A stretch of DNA of 64,000 bases, taken from contig OZ017799.1 of NCBI GenBank assembly GCA_963969395.1, positions 10,356,501 to 10,420,500 of the forward strand. The letters run 5' to 3'. Positions 1 to 11,431 of the stretch are shown in pieces. Position 1 is the first letter of the stretch. Every line of letters starts with the position of its first letter. The notes beneath the pieces were generated by a model that saw only the letters and a list, made by a program, of their open reading frames with translations, had not been told where the DNA came from and ran no database searches. The stretch comes from Pseudoscleropodium purum (lineage: Eukaryota > Streptophyta > Bryopsida > Hypnales > Brachytheciaceae). The position numbers and the translations under genes are program-made.

Positions 1-159
1 GTACTATGCAGTATTGTGGAAAATGCTAGGCAAAATGGTTGGTCTTTCTTACATTCACCTAGTAGTTCTCCCTCTCTTCATTCATGCAATCATCAATTGA
101 AAAACAATCAAAATGATTAAAAGGGTCAAATCAACACTATTCATTTTTATTTTTTGCAT

Positions 160-395
160 CTCTTAGAGTATGCCCAATTGAAGGAAGTGAAGCTCTAGGA
201 GACCAAATGAAGGTTCTTGCATAGTCTTGGACCCATATTAACTGCCTACAAATTGATGACCTTGATTACATTCAACAACTAAGTATCTATTGGTGTTCCT
301 TGACACTGCCTCCTAAATCTCACCTTTTAGCACTCTCAAACCACACTTTGAAAAAGGCTCTGAAATTGAAAGTTCTTAGGATAATAGGGATGCAT
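160..395 (+). pseudogene. Possible decayed leucine-rich-repeat gene fragment
   Basis: Conceptual translation in two frames gives Leu-rich stretches such as LKEV, then LQIDDLDYIQQL and KALKLKVLR, spaced roughly like leucine-rich repeats of plant resistance-type proteins. The frame is broken by stops and at least one shift, and no intact ORF exists. This is a weak resemblance seen by eye; AT-rich DNA can mimic Leu/Ile-rich repeats by chance. Confidence 0.2.
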
Positions 396-916
396 TGAAC
401 TCTACATATATTGCTAAACAAGTTTAAAAAATGTTATTTTCAATCTTAATCTAGAACCTTTTGTCCAACAAAAAGATTAGTTTAGATATAGGATATAGGA
501 ACATAGATGATCTTTATTACATATTCTTGTAATGTCTATATCTTTGATGGGTTCACACATGCCTGATGATTTTACTTAGTGGATTATAGAAAGAGGGCAC
601 TTGCATATTACAATTAGAGGTCAAGTTTTATAATGTGGATGGGCCTTAAGGCACTTGGAGGTTAGATTGTATACACAAAGGATAGAAGGACCTTATCCCA
701 TAAACTCTCAATTCCCCTCATAAAACCCACTCAAAATTGTCATTTTAATTACAAAGAGCAAAATAATTTTAAATTTTAAATTTTTATTTATTTATTATTC
801 ATTATTTTGAATATTTTACTATAGGATCTCATAATAGACTAGACAGTGTAAAAATATGTAGAAGAAATTTAAAAAACTTTGATAGTTTGACCTAGCAAAT
901 TGCAAGATTTATGCAT

Positions 917-1846
917 TTAACTCGTAAAGGTTGAAGACTATTTTTTCACCAAAAACACTCCAAAACTGCCATTTCTATAACAAGCATCAAATTTTAAATG
1001 AAAAACACTTTTGGACACATATAACCGTAAGATCTTGTAGTAAACTATTTTGAAAAGATGTAGAAAAAATTTCAGAATTTTCCACCCTGTAGATTGCAAG
1101 ATATTAACGTTTGAAGTGACAAAAACCATTTTTTTGACCCTGTGAAAATATGGGCAGGTGCACTTCACAAGGTCACATTTTCATGAAAAATTGTCCAAAA
1201 TGATGGTTACTCTTTGGATTCATTCTTCAAAGCAAGTTGGCTACATGCTTAAAAAATTTTAGATCATTTAGAATTGCATAATATATAGGAAAAAAATAGT
1301 AAATAGAAAGAAGTACAAAGTGATTCAAAACATTGAATTGTTAAGAATTTAATTATGGAATTGAAAAATGCCAATCCCAATGATGGTAATGTTGTAATAA
1401 ACAATCTACATCATGTCTTTTTATTTATTACAAAAAATATTAAAAATTGAATTAAATAAAGGACTCCAAAGTTTATTTTCAAGTAGGGAATCCATAACTA
1501 CCTGCAAACTAGAACACCTCACAGCTTTCATCTTGTAAATCAAAATGGAATGATTCAAAGCTTTTCACATATATATAAATTTAGAAAATCAATTTCAAAT
1601 TTTTTTTTTTGAAAAAAGTGATTTTTTAAGAAATTTTTGGGCTGCCCGCTAAGCATTGAAAATTACATATCATGCAATAACTTTTGAATCGTGCAGTCAA
1701 AAGTTATGAAAATTGTTGGGCCTTAAAGCTACTCCTCAGACACATGTGTGAAAATTTCAGCAAAGAAAACTAAAAACTCCATTTGTAGTGAGCTACTCAA
1801 AATCACTATGTTGCCAAAAAATGCAGTTTGAACCTTTAGGGGTTAA
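917..1846 (+). mobile_element. TTAA-bounded element, copy 1 (A end to B end)
   Basis: Non-coding element of about 930 bp, bounded by TTAA at 917-920 and 1843-1846. The left (A) end has the degraded terminus CTCGTAAAGG and then runs into a block about TTTTCACCAAAAACACTCC. The right (B) end finishes with CCTTTAGGGGTTAA. The interior is AT-rich and aligns by eye along its length with the copies near 20.9, 27.9, 41.4, 42.6 and 59.0 kb. No transposase is present. TTAA target sites and CCC-type termini are typical of piggyBac elements; the assignment is inference. Confidence 0.7.
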
Positions 1847-2345
1847 AGAGAAGAAAGCAAATTCTTTTGTACCTTATTTGACTAGATTTTTTAATTTTGA
1901 ATCTTTGTAGCCTAAATTTTTTGCAACTTCGAGATTTTGAATATCTATTTTTTTACATAAAAGAATTGTGTAGAGAGTCTAGTAAAAAAATTCAAAAATA
2001 CACATACTTCATTTTCATCCATTAAAAATTTGTTAAATGGCGAATCTCGTTAAAATGGCCATATTTCATTAATTTGGCACTTTCAGCACTTCAGACCACA
2101 CGGTCTGAACCATTTTTTCTGTACTAGAATCTATACCAGTATTAGATTTTGAAATCTACAGGCCTCCTATACATTTGAAATCTACACTATTCGTAGATTT
2201 TATAGACTATTTGGTCAAATATCTATGTCAGTCATAGATTTTTGAAATCTAAAAGTGACCTAGATGTTAGCAATGTATAATTGTGCTAAATGTGAAGGTA
2301 TGAAAATGGCATGTGGAATACTGCCATTTTAATGAAATTTGCCAT

Positions 2346-3393
2346 TTAACCCCATGTGAATTTTTTGATAACATATAAATTTTGGGCAACATATGAAATT
2401 TTTTGACAACATAGAAATTTTTTGGCAACATATGAAATTTTTTTGACAACATAGAAATTTTTGACAACATATGAAATTTTTTGACAACATAGAAATTTTG
2501 GGCAAGTGTGTGACTAGAAATTTCTATATTTTGGGCCCAAATTTTGATAGAAGGTGTGGCCAAGGAATATCTTTCATGTATACTAAATTTCAAGACATTT
2601 GGAAATATAAGTAAAAAGTTACAACCTAATATGTAGTTTGTTTCTCAACTCAGGTAGTCCGAGTAGATCTGAAAAAATCATTTTTTTCAAAAATTCAAAT
2701 TTGAAATTGGTTTTCCAGATTTATATAGATATTAAAAACTTTGAATCATTCTATTTTAATCAATGAGTCAAAAGTTATGAGGTGTTTTATTTTGCAGGCA
2801 ATTATGGATTCCCTAACCCAAAATAAACTTTGAAGTCCTTTATTGAACTCAATTTTCGGTATTTTTGGAAAAAAATAAAAAAATTAGGTGAAGATTGTTT
2901 ATTACAACATTACAACCATTGAGATTGGCATTTTTCAATTTCATAAATAAATTGTTAATAATTTAGTATTTTGAACCATTCTCTACATCTTTCTACTTAT
3001 TATTTTTTTCCTACATGTTGTACAACTTCAAATGATCTAAAAATTTTCAAGCATGTAGTCAACATGCCTTGAAGAATGAATTCAAAGAGTTGCAATCATT
3101 TTGAACATTTTTTCATACAAATGTGACCTTATGAAGTTCAGCTGCCTAGTTTTTTGCAGGGACAAAAAAATGATTTTTGTCACTTCAAATGCTAATATCT
3201 TGCAATCTACACAGTAGAAAATTTTGAAATTTTTACCACATCTTTTAAAACTAGTTTGATACAAGATCCTATGGTTATATGTGTCCAAAAATGTGTTTTT
3301 TTTTGTTTTTTTTTTAAATTTTGAAACTTCTATAAGAACTGGCAGTTTTGGAGTGTTTTTGACAAAAACATAGTCAAGGAACTTTAGGGCTAA
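2346..3393 (-). mobile_element. TTAA-bounded element, copy 2 (B end to A end)
   Basis: Same family in the opposite orientation. It starts TTAACCCCATG at 2346 (B end) and ends ACTTTAGGGCTAA at about 3393 (A end, with TTAA decayed to CTAA). The copy is longer than its relatives because its B end has expanded into a short tandem array (2358-2502). It belongs to the B-end subfamily that contains the AGAAGGTGTGG block, like the copies at 27.9 and 42.6 kb. The open frames across it are accidental. Confidence 0.65.
2358..2502. repeat. About 20-bp tandem array inside TTAA element copy 2
   Basis: About seven imperfect copies of a 19-23 bp unit of the form GAAATTTTTTGACAACATA, alternating CATAG and CATATG junctions, so the higher-order period is about 43 bp. 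It derives from the element's B-end sequence, which in other copies occurs only once. Confidence 0.8.
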
Positions 3394-4420
3394 GTAGAAG
3401 TAGGTGCAAAATTGAAAGAAAACTAAACCTTTAATATCTCTAACACATAATTGAAACAAACTAATGTCAACAACAAATTGTTCTATTTAGCAAGAGATTT
3501 TAACCTTGTGAATATTTTTTGAAAAACTATAAAAACTAAATTCAAAACTGAATCCTACAAGTTATTTTTTCAAGAAGATGCTCTAATTCCTTGAAAAAAA
3601 AATTCTCCAAAACTTTCACATCACAAATTCAAATAGAAAGAATCAAAGCTTTCCATATAGATAAAAATACAATCTATGAGAAAAAAATTATATGAAAAAA
3701 TTATTTTAAGTATTTTTTGGATTTCTTTACCAACTAAATTAGAATTTGGATTGTTTGTGTTATAATTTTTACTCCCAAGCACTGATAGAAATAAAAATTA
3801 CATTCTCCAAAAGCTACAGTGTTCTTCAGTCTTAAAAAAAAATGTTTAGAAAATTATAACAAATATTGAGATTGTAGAAGCCTATCCAAAATCCATTTGT
3901 CCCTTAAGGGGACACTAGGATGTTAGGAGTTATTCTAATCTAAAAGAATTGACATTGGCTTTGGAAACTAATGCAAAAATCTCAAAATTTTTGTTAGTGG
4001 AGGAGGTTAAAATGGAAAATTGGAAATTGATTTTTACAAAATTTAAAAATCGTTATATACATACAGAAACAATAAGCAAAAGTTGATACCTACAATTGAC
4101 TTTGTTCAGTGCCTAAAGATGATGCACCCACAAAAGTATGATCATTGAATGAAGTTGGAAAGGGCCCCCTAGAAGGGGTTCAATTTGGTTACACTTCCTT
4201 GGTTGCCTAAAGATGACCTACATTCACATATATGATCACTCAATGTAAATGGACTTGAGGTTGGAAAAGACCCTAAAAGTCACATGTTAGTTACACTTTC
4301 TACGGCACACATAGTAGGGACAAGGAACACAACTAAAACAACTTAGCCGCCCCTCAATCTCCGTTGTACAACAAACAACCTATGTGTGTGGACTAATCAA
4401 ATGACTAGTAGAGAATGGAT
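3394..4420. other. AT-rich intergenic DNA with a decayed repeat relative
   Basis: No gene is recognisable. Around 3461-3920 short blocks (AAGCTTTCCATATAG, then an end-like CCCTTAAGGGG) resemble the B half of the TTAA elements, suggesting an older decayed copy. The rest is featureless. Confidence 0.4.
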
Positions 4421-4554
4421 GATCGATAGCTTGTACACCGGGATTCCCAAAGTTTGCAAAAAACAAGCATTAAAATTTTTAGATAACTTGCTAGCTACAT
4501 TCATGCTTGTTTTCTGCAAACTTTGGGTATTGGCAGAACCACCCATAGTCGATC
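4421..4554 (+). ncRNA. miRNA-like imperfect hairpin
   Basis: Positions 4446-4469 and 4504-4527 are reverse complements over 24 bases with one mismatch (arm begins CCCAAAGTTTGC). The loop is about 34 nt. Outside the duplex the arms pair loosely and then close again at GATCGA (4421-4426) and TCGATC (4549-4554). A 24-bp near-perfect duplex within a longer imperfect stem of about 134 nt is the shape of a plant MIRNA precursor. A small MITE would look similar, although no clear target-site duplication is visible. I do not recognise the mature sequence. Confidence 0.35.
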
Positions 4555-6188
4555 ACTTTAGCGATTCCACACATGTTCTACATGCAAAGAACCGAGATTC
4601 ATTGGAAGGAAATGGAACCACGTACGTCGGTGTTCAAGCCTCAGTTTATGTTTTTATCACCGACCTTTCCAATACGGACATCAAGCAGGCCCCTGTGAAC
4701 AGTGCGCACTTCTCCTGGCTTTCACAGAAACAGCATCTTTTTCTTTTTTACACGCAAATTGCAAAGAAATTCCATTCCTAGTGAGAAGAAAACAACATCT
4801 TCTTCGACGATGTCGTGCGTCACTGCGACACTTGACTCGGGCTACAAAGCGGTTCTCACTTTGCTCCATTTCACTTTGCTTTATGCGCCTCTAGCTCTGC
4901 CTATGAATGAATTTGTGGCAGGGAGGGAGGGAGGGAGGGCAATGCAGAGACGGAAGTTCTTAATTAAGTAAGTAGGCAAAATAATTTATGGTTGGAGAAG
5001 TGCAGGATTCTAGTAATACAATGTAAAGGCTCTGCAAGTGTTTTTCCCCTCCTATCTCTACATGAACTAATTCGATACTTTGCATCCTTGAAATCATGAA
5101 GCATCAAGTAACCACACTAATCACATTACTGTAGAGTAGAGTAGACACAAATTATGTTTTTGACTCATATATACTTGGATGTACTTCATCCATCTATTGA
5201 CAAAGTCCCATGAGTGGTGAAAAGTCTCGTGCTTTTTGTGTTAACTTGTAAAGAATCAGCGGACCTAAAAGGTGTCATGGATGACTTCACTAGTAATCGT
5301 AGAAACAAGAATTCCACCCAGTGGAAGGCAAGTCTCCTAAAGGCTATCTAGAGGACTTCTAGGCTTCAATATATCCCCTGCGCCAATTCCACCCGCAGAA
5401 TCCATTTCACGTCGAAACAAGAACCAGGAACCAGTGCAATCGCGTCCACTTACGGTAATCCTCGTGGGTCCAGATGCGAATCACTTTGTCTGGAAAGAAC
5501 AAGTCCAAGCTACCAGAGCCAAATCTAGACTAACGTAAGCTAATTTTAAGTCAAGTCCTCCCTGCACGTTCTTGGGGAAGTTCTCTCTCGAGTGTCAAGT
5601 CTTGACAATCCTCCGGCTCTTCACCAGCTGAGCGGTTTCTTACTTTCATTGATTCATGATCACAGGTTCAGTCTGTAAGTAGTACTCGTATTAGTTAGTG
5701 GATCGAAGCTTCCGAGGGAAATGCTGGGAAGAAAGTACCGTAACGAGTTCACGATGCAAGGTTGCACAGAATGTGCAACCGTACCGAGCCTGGAAGCTAC
5801 TAAGACAGTTGCCACTAGCTGCTACCTGGCGGCCGGGCCCCAGGTTCCCGATATTCCAGTCAAGGTTTATGATCGAAAGTGCTGCGTCCTGGTGTGCAAG
5901 GAGACGTCAATGCGAGCATGGCCCAGTCAAGACAACACGACAGTCACCTTTTAAGCTAAGTCCATGAGGATGGTGATGCGGGTGGTTGCTGTGGGTGTCG
6001 AATATAGTCGTCTTTATGGAAGGCGTGGGTTTAGTTCAATCTCCCACGACTGGGGGGTTCGTTTTTTTCCGGGGTTCTGTGGGAGTCTCAGGCCCGGACA
6101 GAGATTCTCACTGGAAGTCCTGGAGAAGAAACAATTCAAGGTAGCTAGTCAGTGTGAATTGTGAGACTGGCTAGCTCCCCGAAGGTTC
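4555..6188. other. Upstream region of the membrane-protein gene, mostly unassigned
   Basis: Base composition becomes near-balanced from about 5250, as in transcribed regions. There is a (GGGA)n run at 4920-4939. A 77-codon ATG ORF (5721-5954) encodes a peptide with several Cys (CTEC near the start, CCVLVC later). A 54-codon ATG ORF lies at 4810-4971. Neither resembles a known protein, and either could be leader sequence or chance. Most of this is probably promoter and 5' leader of the gene starting at 6426. Confidence 0.4.
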
Positions 6189-6235
6189 GAACCGTTGAGG
6201 AAGACGCGTCAGTTTCGAATGACGCACAACGGTTC
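6189..6235 (+). promoter_or_regulatory. Two-step hairpin with inverted TGACG motifs
   Basis: GAACCGTTG (6189-6197) pairs perfectly with CAACGGTTC (6227-6235). Inside it GCGTCA (6206-6211) pairs with TGACGC (6220-6225) around an 8-nt loop. The inner arms are inverted TGACG motifs, the core bound by TGA-type bZIP factors, about 200 bp upstream of the start codon of the membrane-protein gene. It may be a DNA-level operator-like site or an RNA hairpin in the 5' leader; the sequence alone does not decide. Confidence 0.4.
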
Positions 6236-6425
6236 TGATTGCACACCACGGGAATTGGGATTCAAAGAATCGAATTTGTACACTAGTGTATATTGTGATT
6301 ACGTTGAGCTTATTAATTAGCTGCGCGCGACGGCGAAGATTGAATCACAGATATTGAGTCCTTGTTGATTGAAACATTGAGAGTTGAGATAGACCATTCT
6401 TCAGTTGCATGCCCTCGAGATCACG

Positions 6426-9400
6426 ATGGTGGCGAAGCTTGAATCACAGGTATCGAGTCCTGTTACAAGGGTGCCTAAATCTAGAATAGGTGGGTTTAGT
6501 TCCATTCTGGGTTTAGTATTGGTGTGCTTGTTGTGGGCGCAACCAGTGCAGAGCAGTGATGACAACAATCGCATGAGGAAATTGCTTGCGGTACAACCCA
6601 GTTTTCGCTCGCACTTATCTAGTAGTATTTCTACTGCTGCAACTGGTGACACCGTTATTACCGAATGGAAAATCGGTGAGTTACTTCCCTGGCTTTTTCC
6701 AAACGCCTTGCTAGTTGTTTCTTGAACGAAAGACATCCAGTGAGAATTCGATTATGCCCACGTAAATTTCCGCAAATATTGATAGCGAATTTCGCTACAA
6801 TTGAGTGTCCAAAACAGATGTTGGAATGTAGCTCAACGCGTCGATCGAAAGTTTGAGAAATTGACAACCATCAAGGTCATGCATGGTTTGGGACCACCTT
6901 GTTTCCGTGTGCTCAGTGTCAATCTTATTTCTCGGGATTGAGTAAATTTTCAAGAGGTTTTAATTTGATTGTGTCGTCACTGTTGTCTCTTCGAGAAATG
7001 ATTCATTAATTCTCTGCTTACTTCTGAATGAGAAGAAGCTGTGTCTAGCTTACAGTACAGTAATGGTTGATTTGGCAAACGTACGCAGCCCACGGGCGAG
7101 CATTGCGGGTTATCGATGAGCCGAATTTCCGTCCACTGGCACTGAGGGACGACCGTCTCGACCCGTTTGATCATTTCAACCATTACCGCAAGGGGTACGA
7201 CGTGACGAGCAAACATTACTGGGGGGTGAGAAGTACAATCCTTCCACACATGCATTCCTCAAGTGAGGGCTACTATAAATTTGCTTCAATCTACATAAAA
7301 TTGATTCGTTCGAGTCTTCACTAGAGTGAAAGCTACCCAGCTAGAGGTAGATCCATAGTAGATATCAATTCATGTAATCAAAAATTATGAAATGGAAGAA
7401 GTTCTAGACTCTTTTCCCATTCACTAGGTTGAAAGACTTCAATGGTTTTGAGGCTGAATTTCGAGTTCTGAAGGTTGTAGATGGGATGTGGAATGGCAGT
7501 CTGTAGCGTTTACAGGAATCTCTGGGTACGCAATTGCAGTGGTATGGCTGGTGTTGGGGTTGCTCCTGCTCATTTTCGCTTGCTGCAAAGCGTGCTTCTG
7601 CGGGAAGAGGTCACGCTCCAAACAGCCCCCCTCCAGAGGTTACCACACGGCTGCCACAGTCATCGTTGTCCTCCTCTCCGCCATTGCAGTGTAAGCAAGC
7701 CTTGAATTCAGACACCAAATTATTAGGGGTTTGGTGTTGGTTGTGTGGTGTCCACGGAATTGTCAAAGGCTCTATGCGGATGTGTGAGCCTTGAATTCAG
7801 ACACTAAATTATTAGGGGTTGGGGTATACGTTTTGTGGTGGCTACGGAGCAGACTAAAGGCTCTATGTGGATGTGTGAGCCTTGAATTCAGACACTAAAT
7901 TATTAAAGGGTTTGTGTAAGTTGTGTGGTGGCCACGGAGTTGTCTGAAGCTATATATGGATGTGTGAGCCTTGAAATTCAGACACCAAATTACTTGGGCT
8001 TGGGTATAAGTTGTGTGGTGACCACGGAACTGACAAAAGCTATATGTGGATGTTCGAGCCTTGAATTCAGACACCAAATTATTAGGGTATGGGTATAAGT
8101 TGTGCATGTGCAGTTGACAAAACCTGTATGTGGATGTGCTGCAGTGGCTGCACTGTGGTGTTGTTCGTGGCTTGGAAGAAGTTCTCAGCGCAAGCGTACA
8201 ACGTGGAGGACGTGGTTGTAGAAGCAGCTCGTAACGCCACGGATAGCATCCACGGCGTCTCCGACACCCTGGCGCAGGTGAAGGTCATAGTGTTGCCCTA
8301 CAATCGGGTGTTGTACAGTTCCTTGAACTCCACGGAGACGAAGCTCAACAGCCTCGCCTCTGTGGTGAATGAAAAAGTCTTTGTCAACAAGAAGACCTAT
8401 CAGAAGATTTTCAAAATCTTGTGAGGAAGTCCCCCTCTTGCTCCTTCTGTAAACCTTATTTTGGTGGAAGAGGATCTTACGTGAGAGTGAAACCCTATTA
8501 ACAATGTTGTGGTGATTTTCTGTTTCCAGAGAAATTGTGTTCCTTGTGGTGACGTCGTTAAATCTGCTTCTCATTGTTCTCGGATTTGGTATGCTGGCAG
8601 CTTCCCTCTTCTGGTCCTTTCTTGACTTATTGAAACGAAGTTCAAAATGCAACCCCAAAGGAATGGGCTTTCAAAATACTACCCAATTGAGATGGTGCAC
8701 AGACTAATCATGTAGAACGTGTGGGCATGTCTTTTGGAGCACAGCATCAACATTTCTAAGGTGGAGGCGCTTCTTCTACCTGTAAGTGAACATCAATATA
8801 GCGTTAAGCACTGGCCGGACAGCTGCGTATAGAAAATTCGTAAGAGTATATGCCGTATAGATCCTATTAGATTAAGAGTAATCCATTTTATTCACGTTGT
8901 CAATTTATGTTGATGTTTTGAGAGGAATACCATTGCATTCAGGAGTTTCACAAGTTCGCAATATTAGAGAGACTGAGATCCCCGCTGTTAATTTTTTCTT
9001 CACGATTGGAAGTTTCTTAAAGATTTTGTTCATTGTTTGTAGGATTATCGTGGTCACGTGGATTTTCATCGCCTTGAACTGGGTCATGTATGGGTTCTTC
9101 TTCAGCGTTCACTAGTAAGCTCCAGACCATCTTCCTTTTCCTGTGAAGAAAACGGCATAATTTGACTCCAATTTTTTCTAGCTTGTTTCTGCAGCTTCGT
9201 GTATTGAATGATTAAGGCGTTTTGACGTAAGTCAGAGCTTTTCACTTCATTCTTCTCTTGAATGATCTATTATGGTTACTTTAGAATTGTGGGATGTTAA
9301 CAAATGAGGTGAATCTTGGCTGGATGTTATCAGTGTGGCAGATGACACCTGCTTAGCTTTCAAACAGTACCTTCAAAGCCCCCAGAACACCACCCTTGAT

Positions 9401-11323
9401 GACTTACTTCCGTGCGGGGACTTAGCTTCCTCCTCCATACAATACTATCAAATTCGAAAGTCCATGAAGGGTGTGCTTGCTTCGGTAAACATGATTTTCT
9501 GAACACATTCCGGGGTTTTCTATTTCTTGACCTTGCGTTTCTCCATGTACCTCAAATCTTGAAGTTTGATAGTGTAGTTTGATCGTGCAGCTCATGAACA
9601 AGACCAATCACCTTGTGCAGCTTCTAGAGAGAATGACAAGCACCATTAGGTCAATTTGAAACCTCTAGATGGTATAATCAAACGAGTTGGGAAGTTGGGA
9701 AGTTGTGTAATTGTGGATTGATTCTTGGAATGCAGGCGACTGCTCAATTTCAGTACTACACCAAGGGAGCGACTTCGTTGACAGGAGTGTGTGATCCAAT
9801 TGGCCCTGCACCCACCTACAATTACACTGGCGTTTGCGCAAATGATACTCTTCCAATTGGCGAACTCCCGGAAGTAAGTGTTGCTCGTTTTCGGTCGTTT
9901 TTTTCTAAGAATGAAGAGAATTACTTTCTTGGAAAATAAGAAAAGTGTGTTTACATAGCTCCATTTTAAAATTTATTTCTGCCCAGGTTGCTGTTACTGC
10001 TCGTTCTGTGGCATTTACTGTTTAGATTGGCTTCGGTGAAAGAATTATCCTTTGTCGTTCATAGATGAAAGACTCCTTGCGTGCAGCTTGTAAAGCCTTT
10101 TGTGTGTAACGGCACTCGAACTGCTTGTTTAAGAAGCTTCCCATTCTACGTCAATCAATCTACTTACAATTACATCTCCGCATTAACAAGTGGTAAGTAA
10201 TCACGTACTTAAGACCCCATTTTCTTACAACTCTTGCCAATCAGTAGTTCACAATCTATTCAACTTAGAGAGATCTCTATGATTTCCTCTCAAGCACAGA
10301 AGGCTGAGATTGCAAGAACTTTTGCAACGTTTTTGCAATGACCACCAGAAATCTATTAACAATTTTGAAATAATTGTTTAGGAAAACATTCTGCAATGTA
10401 TTTGCAACTATTTGAGAGAGCAATAGATTTTGCAGCAGTTCCGGCATAGATGTGCATTGGTTCCTGCCTGGCAAGCCTCACAAGGGAGTTTTAAGAGTTT
10501 ATTATGGAGGAAATGAAACAGAGTTTATAATCTCAATTGAACCATTCCCACCTAAACTTGTATACTTTTAAAACTCCCTTTGTGACTTTTGCAACAGTTT
10601 TGTAAAGGTTGGCAATGGACCGTGGTTTTAAGGCCAATTAAGTACCAAAACCGCTACAAAACTAATGCAAATTAATTCATGATGTGTTACTCAGTCAGCT
10701 CAGGTAGAGACTCCATGGACCGTACATGTGAGCTTTGATTTGTGCTATGTGTGAAAGTACTTCATCTATTGACATCTGATTTTTGGCAATGGGATTTTAG
10801 CTTGACACAAAATAAATGTGCAATTCAAATTCAAGATGGTGAACAAATTTCTAGATTGTTGTAGGAATTAAAGATTCAAAATTCTCTTCAATGGTTAATG
10901 GAACCTCTCCCTTCCTGTATGCTGAATGGAGAGTTTACATAATTACTTCCTGTTGTTGTGCGTCCTTGAGACTGAGGAAAATACGTTTCCTTAACAGAAA
11001 TGTGTGTGGGTTGGCCCAAATTTGCAGCTTCGCAAAGCACGTTGGATGCGTTTCCCCGGATAGAGGGTCTGACCAACTGTTCCTTGGTGACGAACCCCAT
11101 CGACACCATGGTGAACGTGCGCTGCGGTCCAGCCAAAGTTGCCATCGACCGCATCTGGATTGCCTTCGCCGTGTTGTCGTCCATCATGATTTTGCTCCTG
11201 CCGTTCTGGTGCCTGGTCAAGCGCCGATACCTCCAGACCCGCTACAACGTCACCAGCGTTACGCCCCAATTGCAAGACGCGCAGACGCACTCCCCTGCCT
11301 CGTCCACTTCCGTCCACAAGTAG
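6426..11323 (+). CDS. Plant multi-pass membrane protein, AT2G12400/AT2G25270-like
   Basis: Spliced gene of about 595 codons. Exons: 6426-6675, 7089-7225, 7500-7690, 8145-8420, 8530-8588, 8745-8781, 9043-9114, 9334-9484, 9591-about 9649, 9736-9873, about 10072-10192, 11028-11323 (TAG). All have GT/AG borders and matching phases except the exon 9/10 joint, which does not keep frame as drawn. Exon 1 gives a signal peptide (hydrophobic ILGLVLVCLLWA). Exon 2 carries DPFDHFNHYRKGYDV followed by SKHYWG, the family hallmark before the first membrane span. Hydrophobic spans follow in exon 3 (two), exon 5, exon 7 and exon 12. The luminal or extracellular loops are Cys-rich with Asn-X-Ser/Thr sites (DDTCLAFKQYL, CNGTRTAC), and the tail is short and basic. 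The layout recalls prominin/tweety-like proteins. The molecular function of the plant family is not well established. The start is the first in-frame ATG before the signal peptide. Confidence 0.8.
7691..8144 (+). repeat. Five-copy 90-bp tandem array filling intron 3
   Basis: The intron consists almost wholly of five imperfect units of about 90 bp starting near 7697, 7787, 7878, 7967 and 8057. Each begins AGCCTTGAATTCAGACAC and contains TTGTGTGGTG and CTATRTGGATG. The first unit abuts the 5' splice site (GTAAGC), and each later unit is preceded by a GTGAGC- or GTTCGAGC-type version of that same site. The last unit runs straight into the 3' splice site (GTGCTGCAG). Confidence 0.9.
10478..10585. 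repeat. MITE-like inverted repeat in the last intron
   Basis: TCACAAGGGAGTTTTAAGAG at 10478-10497 is matched in inverted orientation by CTTTTAAAACTCCCTTTGTGA at 10565-10585, about 20 bp with few mismatches around a 67-bp centre. It lies in the long final intron of the membrane-protein gene. It is too small to classify, and flanking duplications are not obvious. Confidence 0.45.
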
Positions 11324-11431
11324 TCTGCTCGTTCCATATGTCAGTGTGCAAGGTACGACACCAGACATCGCCAGATGAGGATAGTTCCTGTTGTTGAACT
11401 CTTCCATTTTTTGCCCCTTCATGTTCTCGTT

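Noticed and set aside
2267..2593. 108-codon repetitive minus-strand frame
   Set aside because: It is the translation of the 20-bp tandem array in a transposon end.
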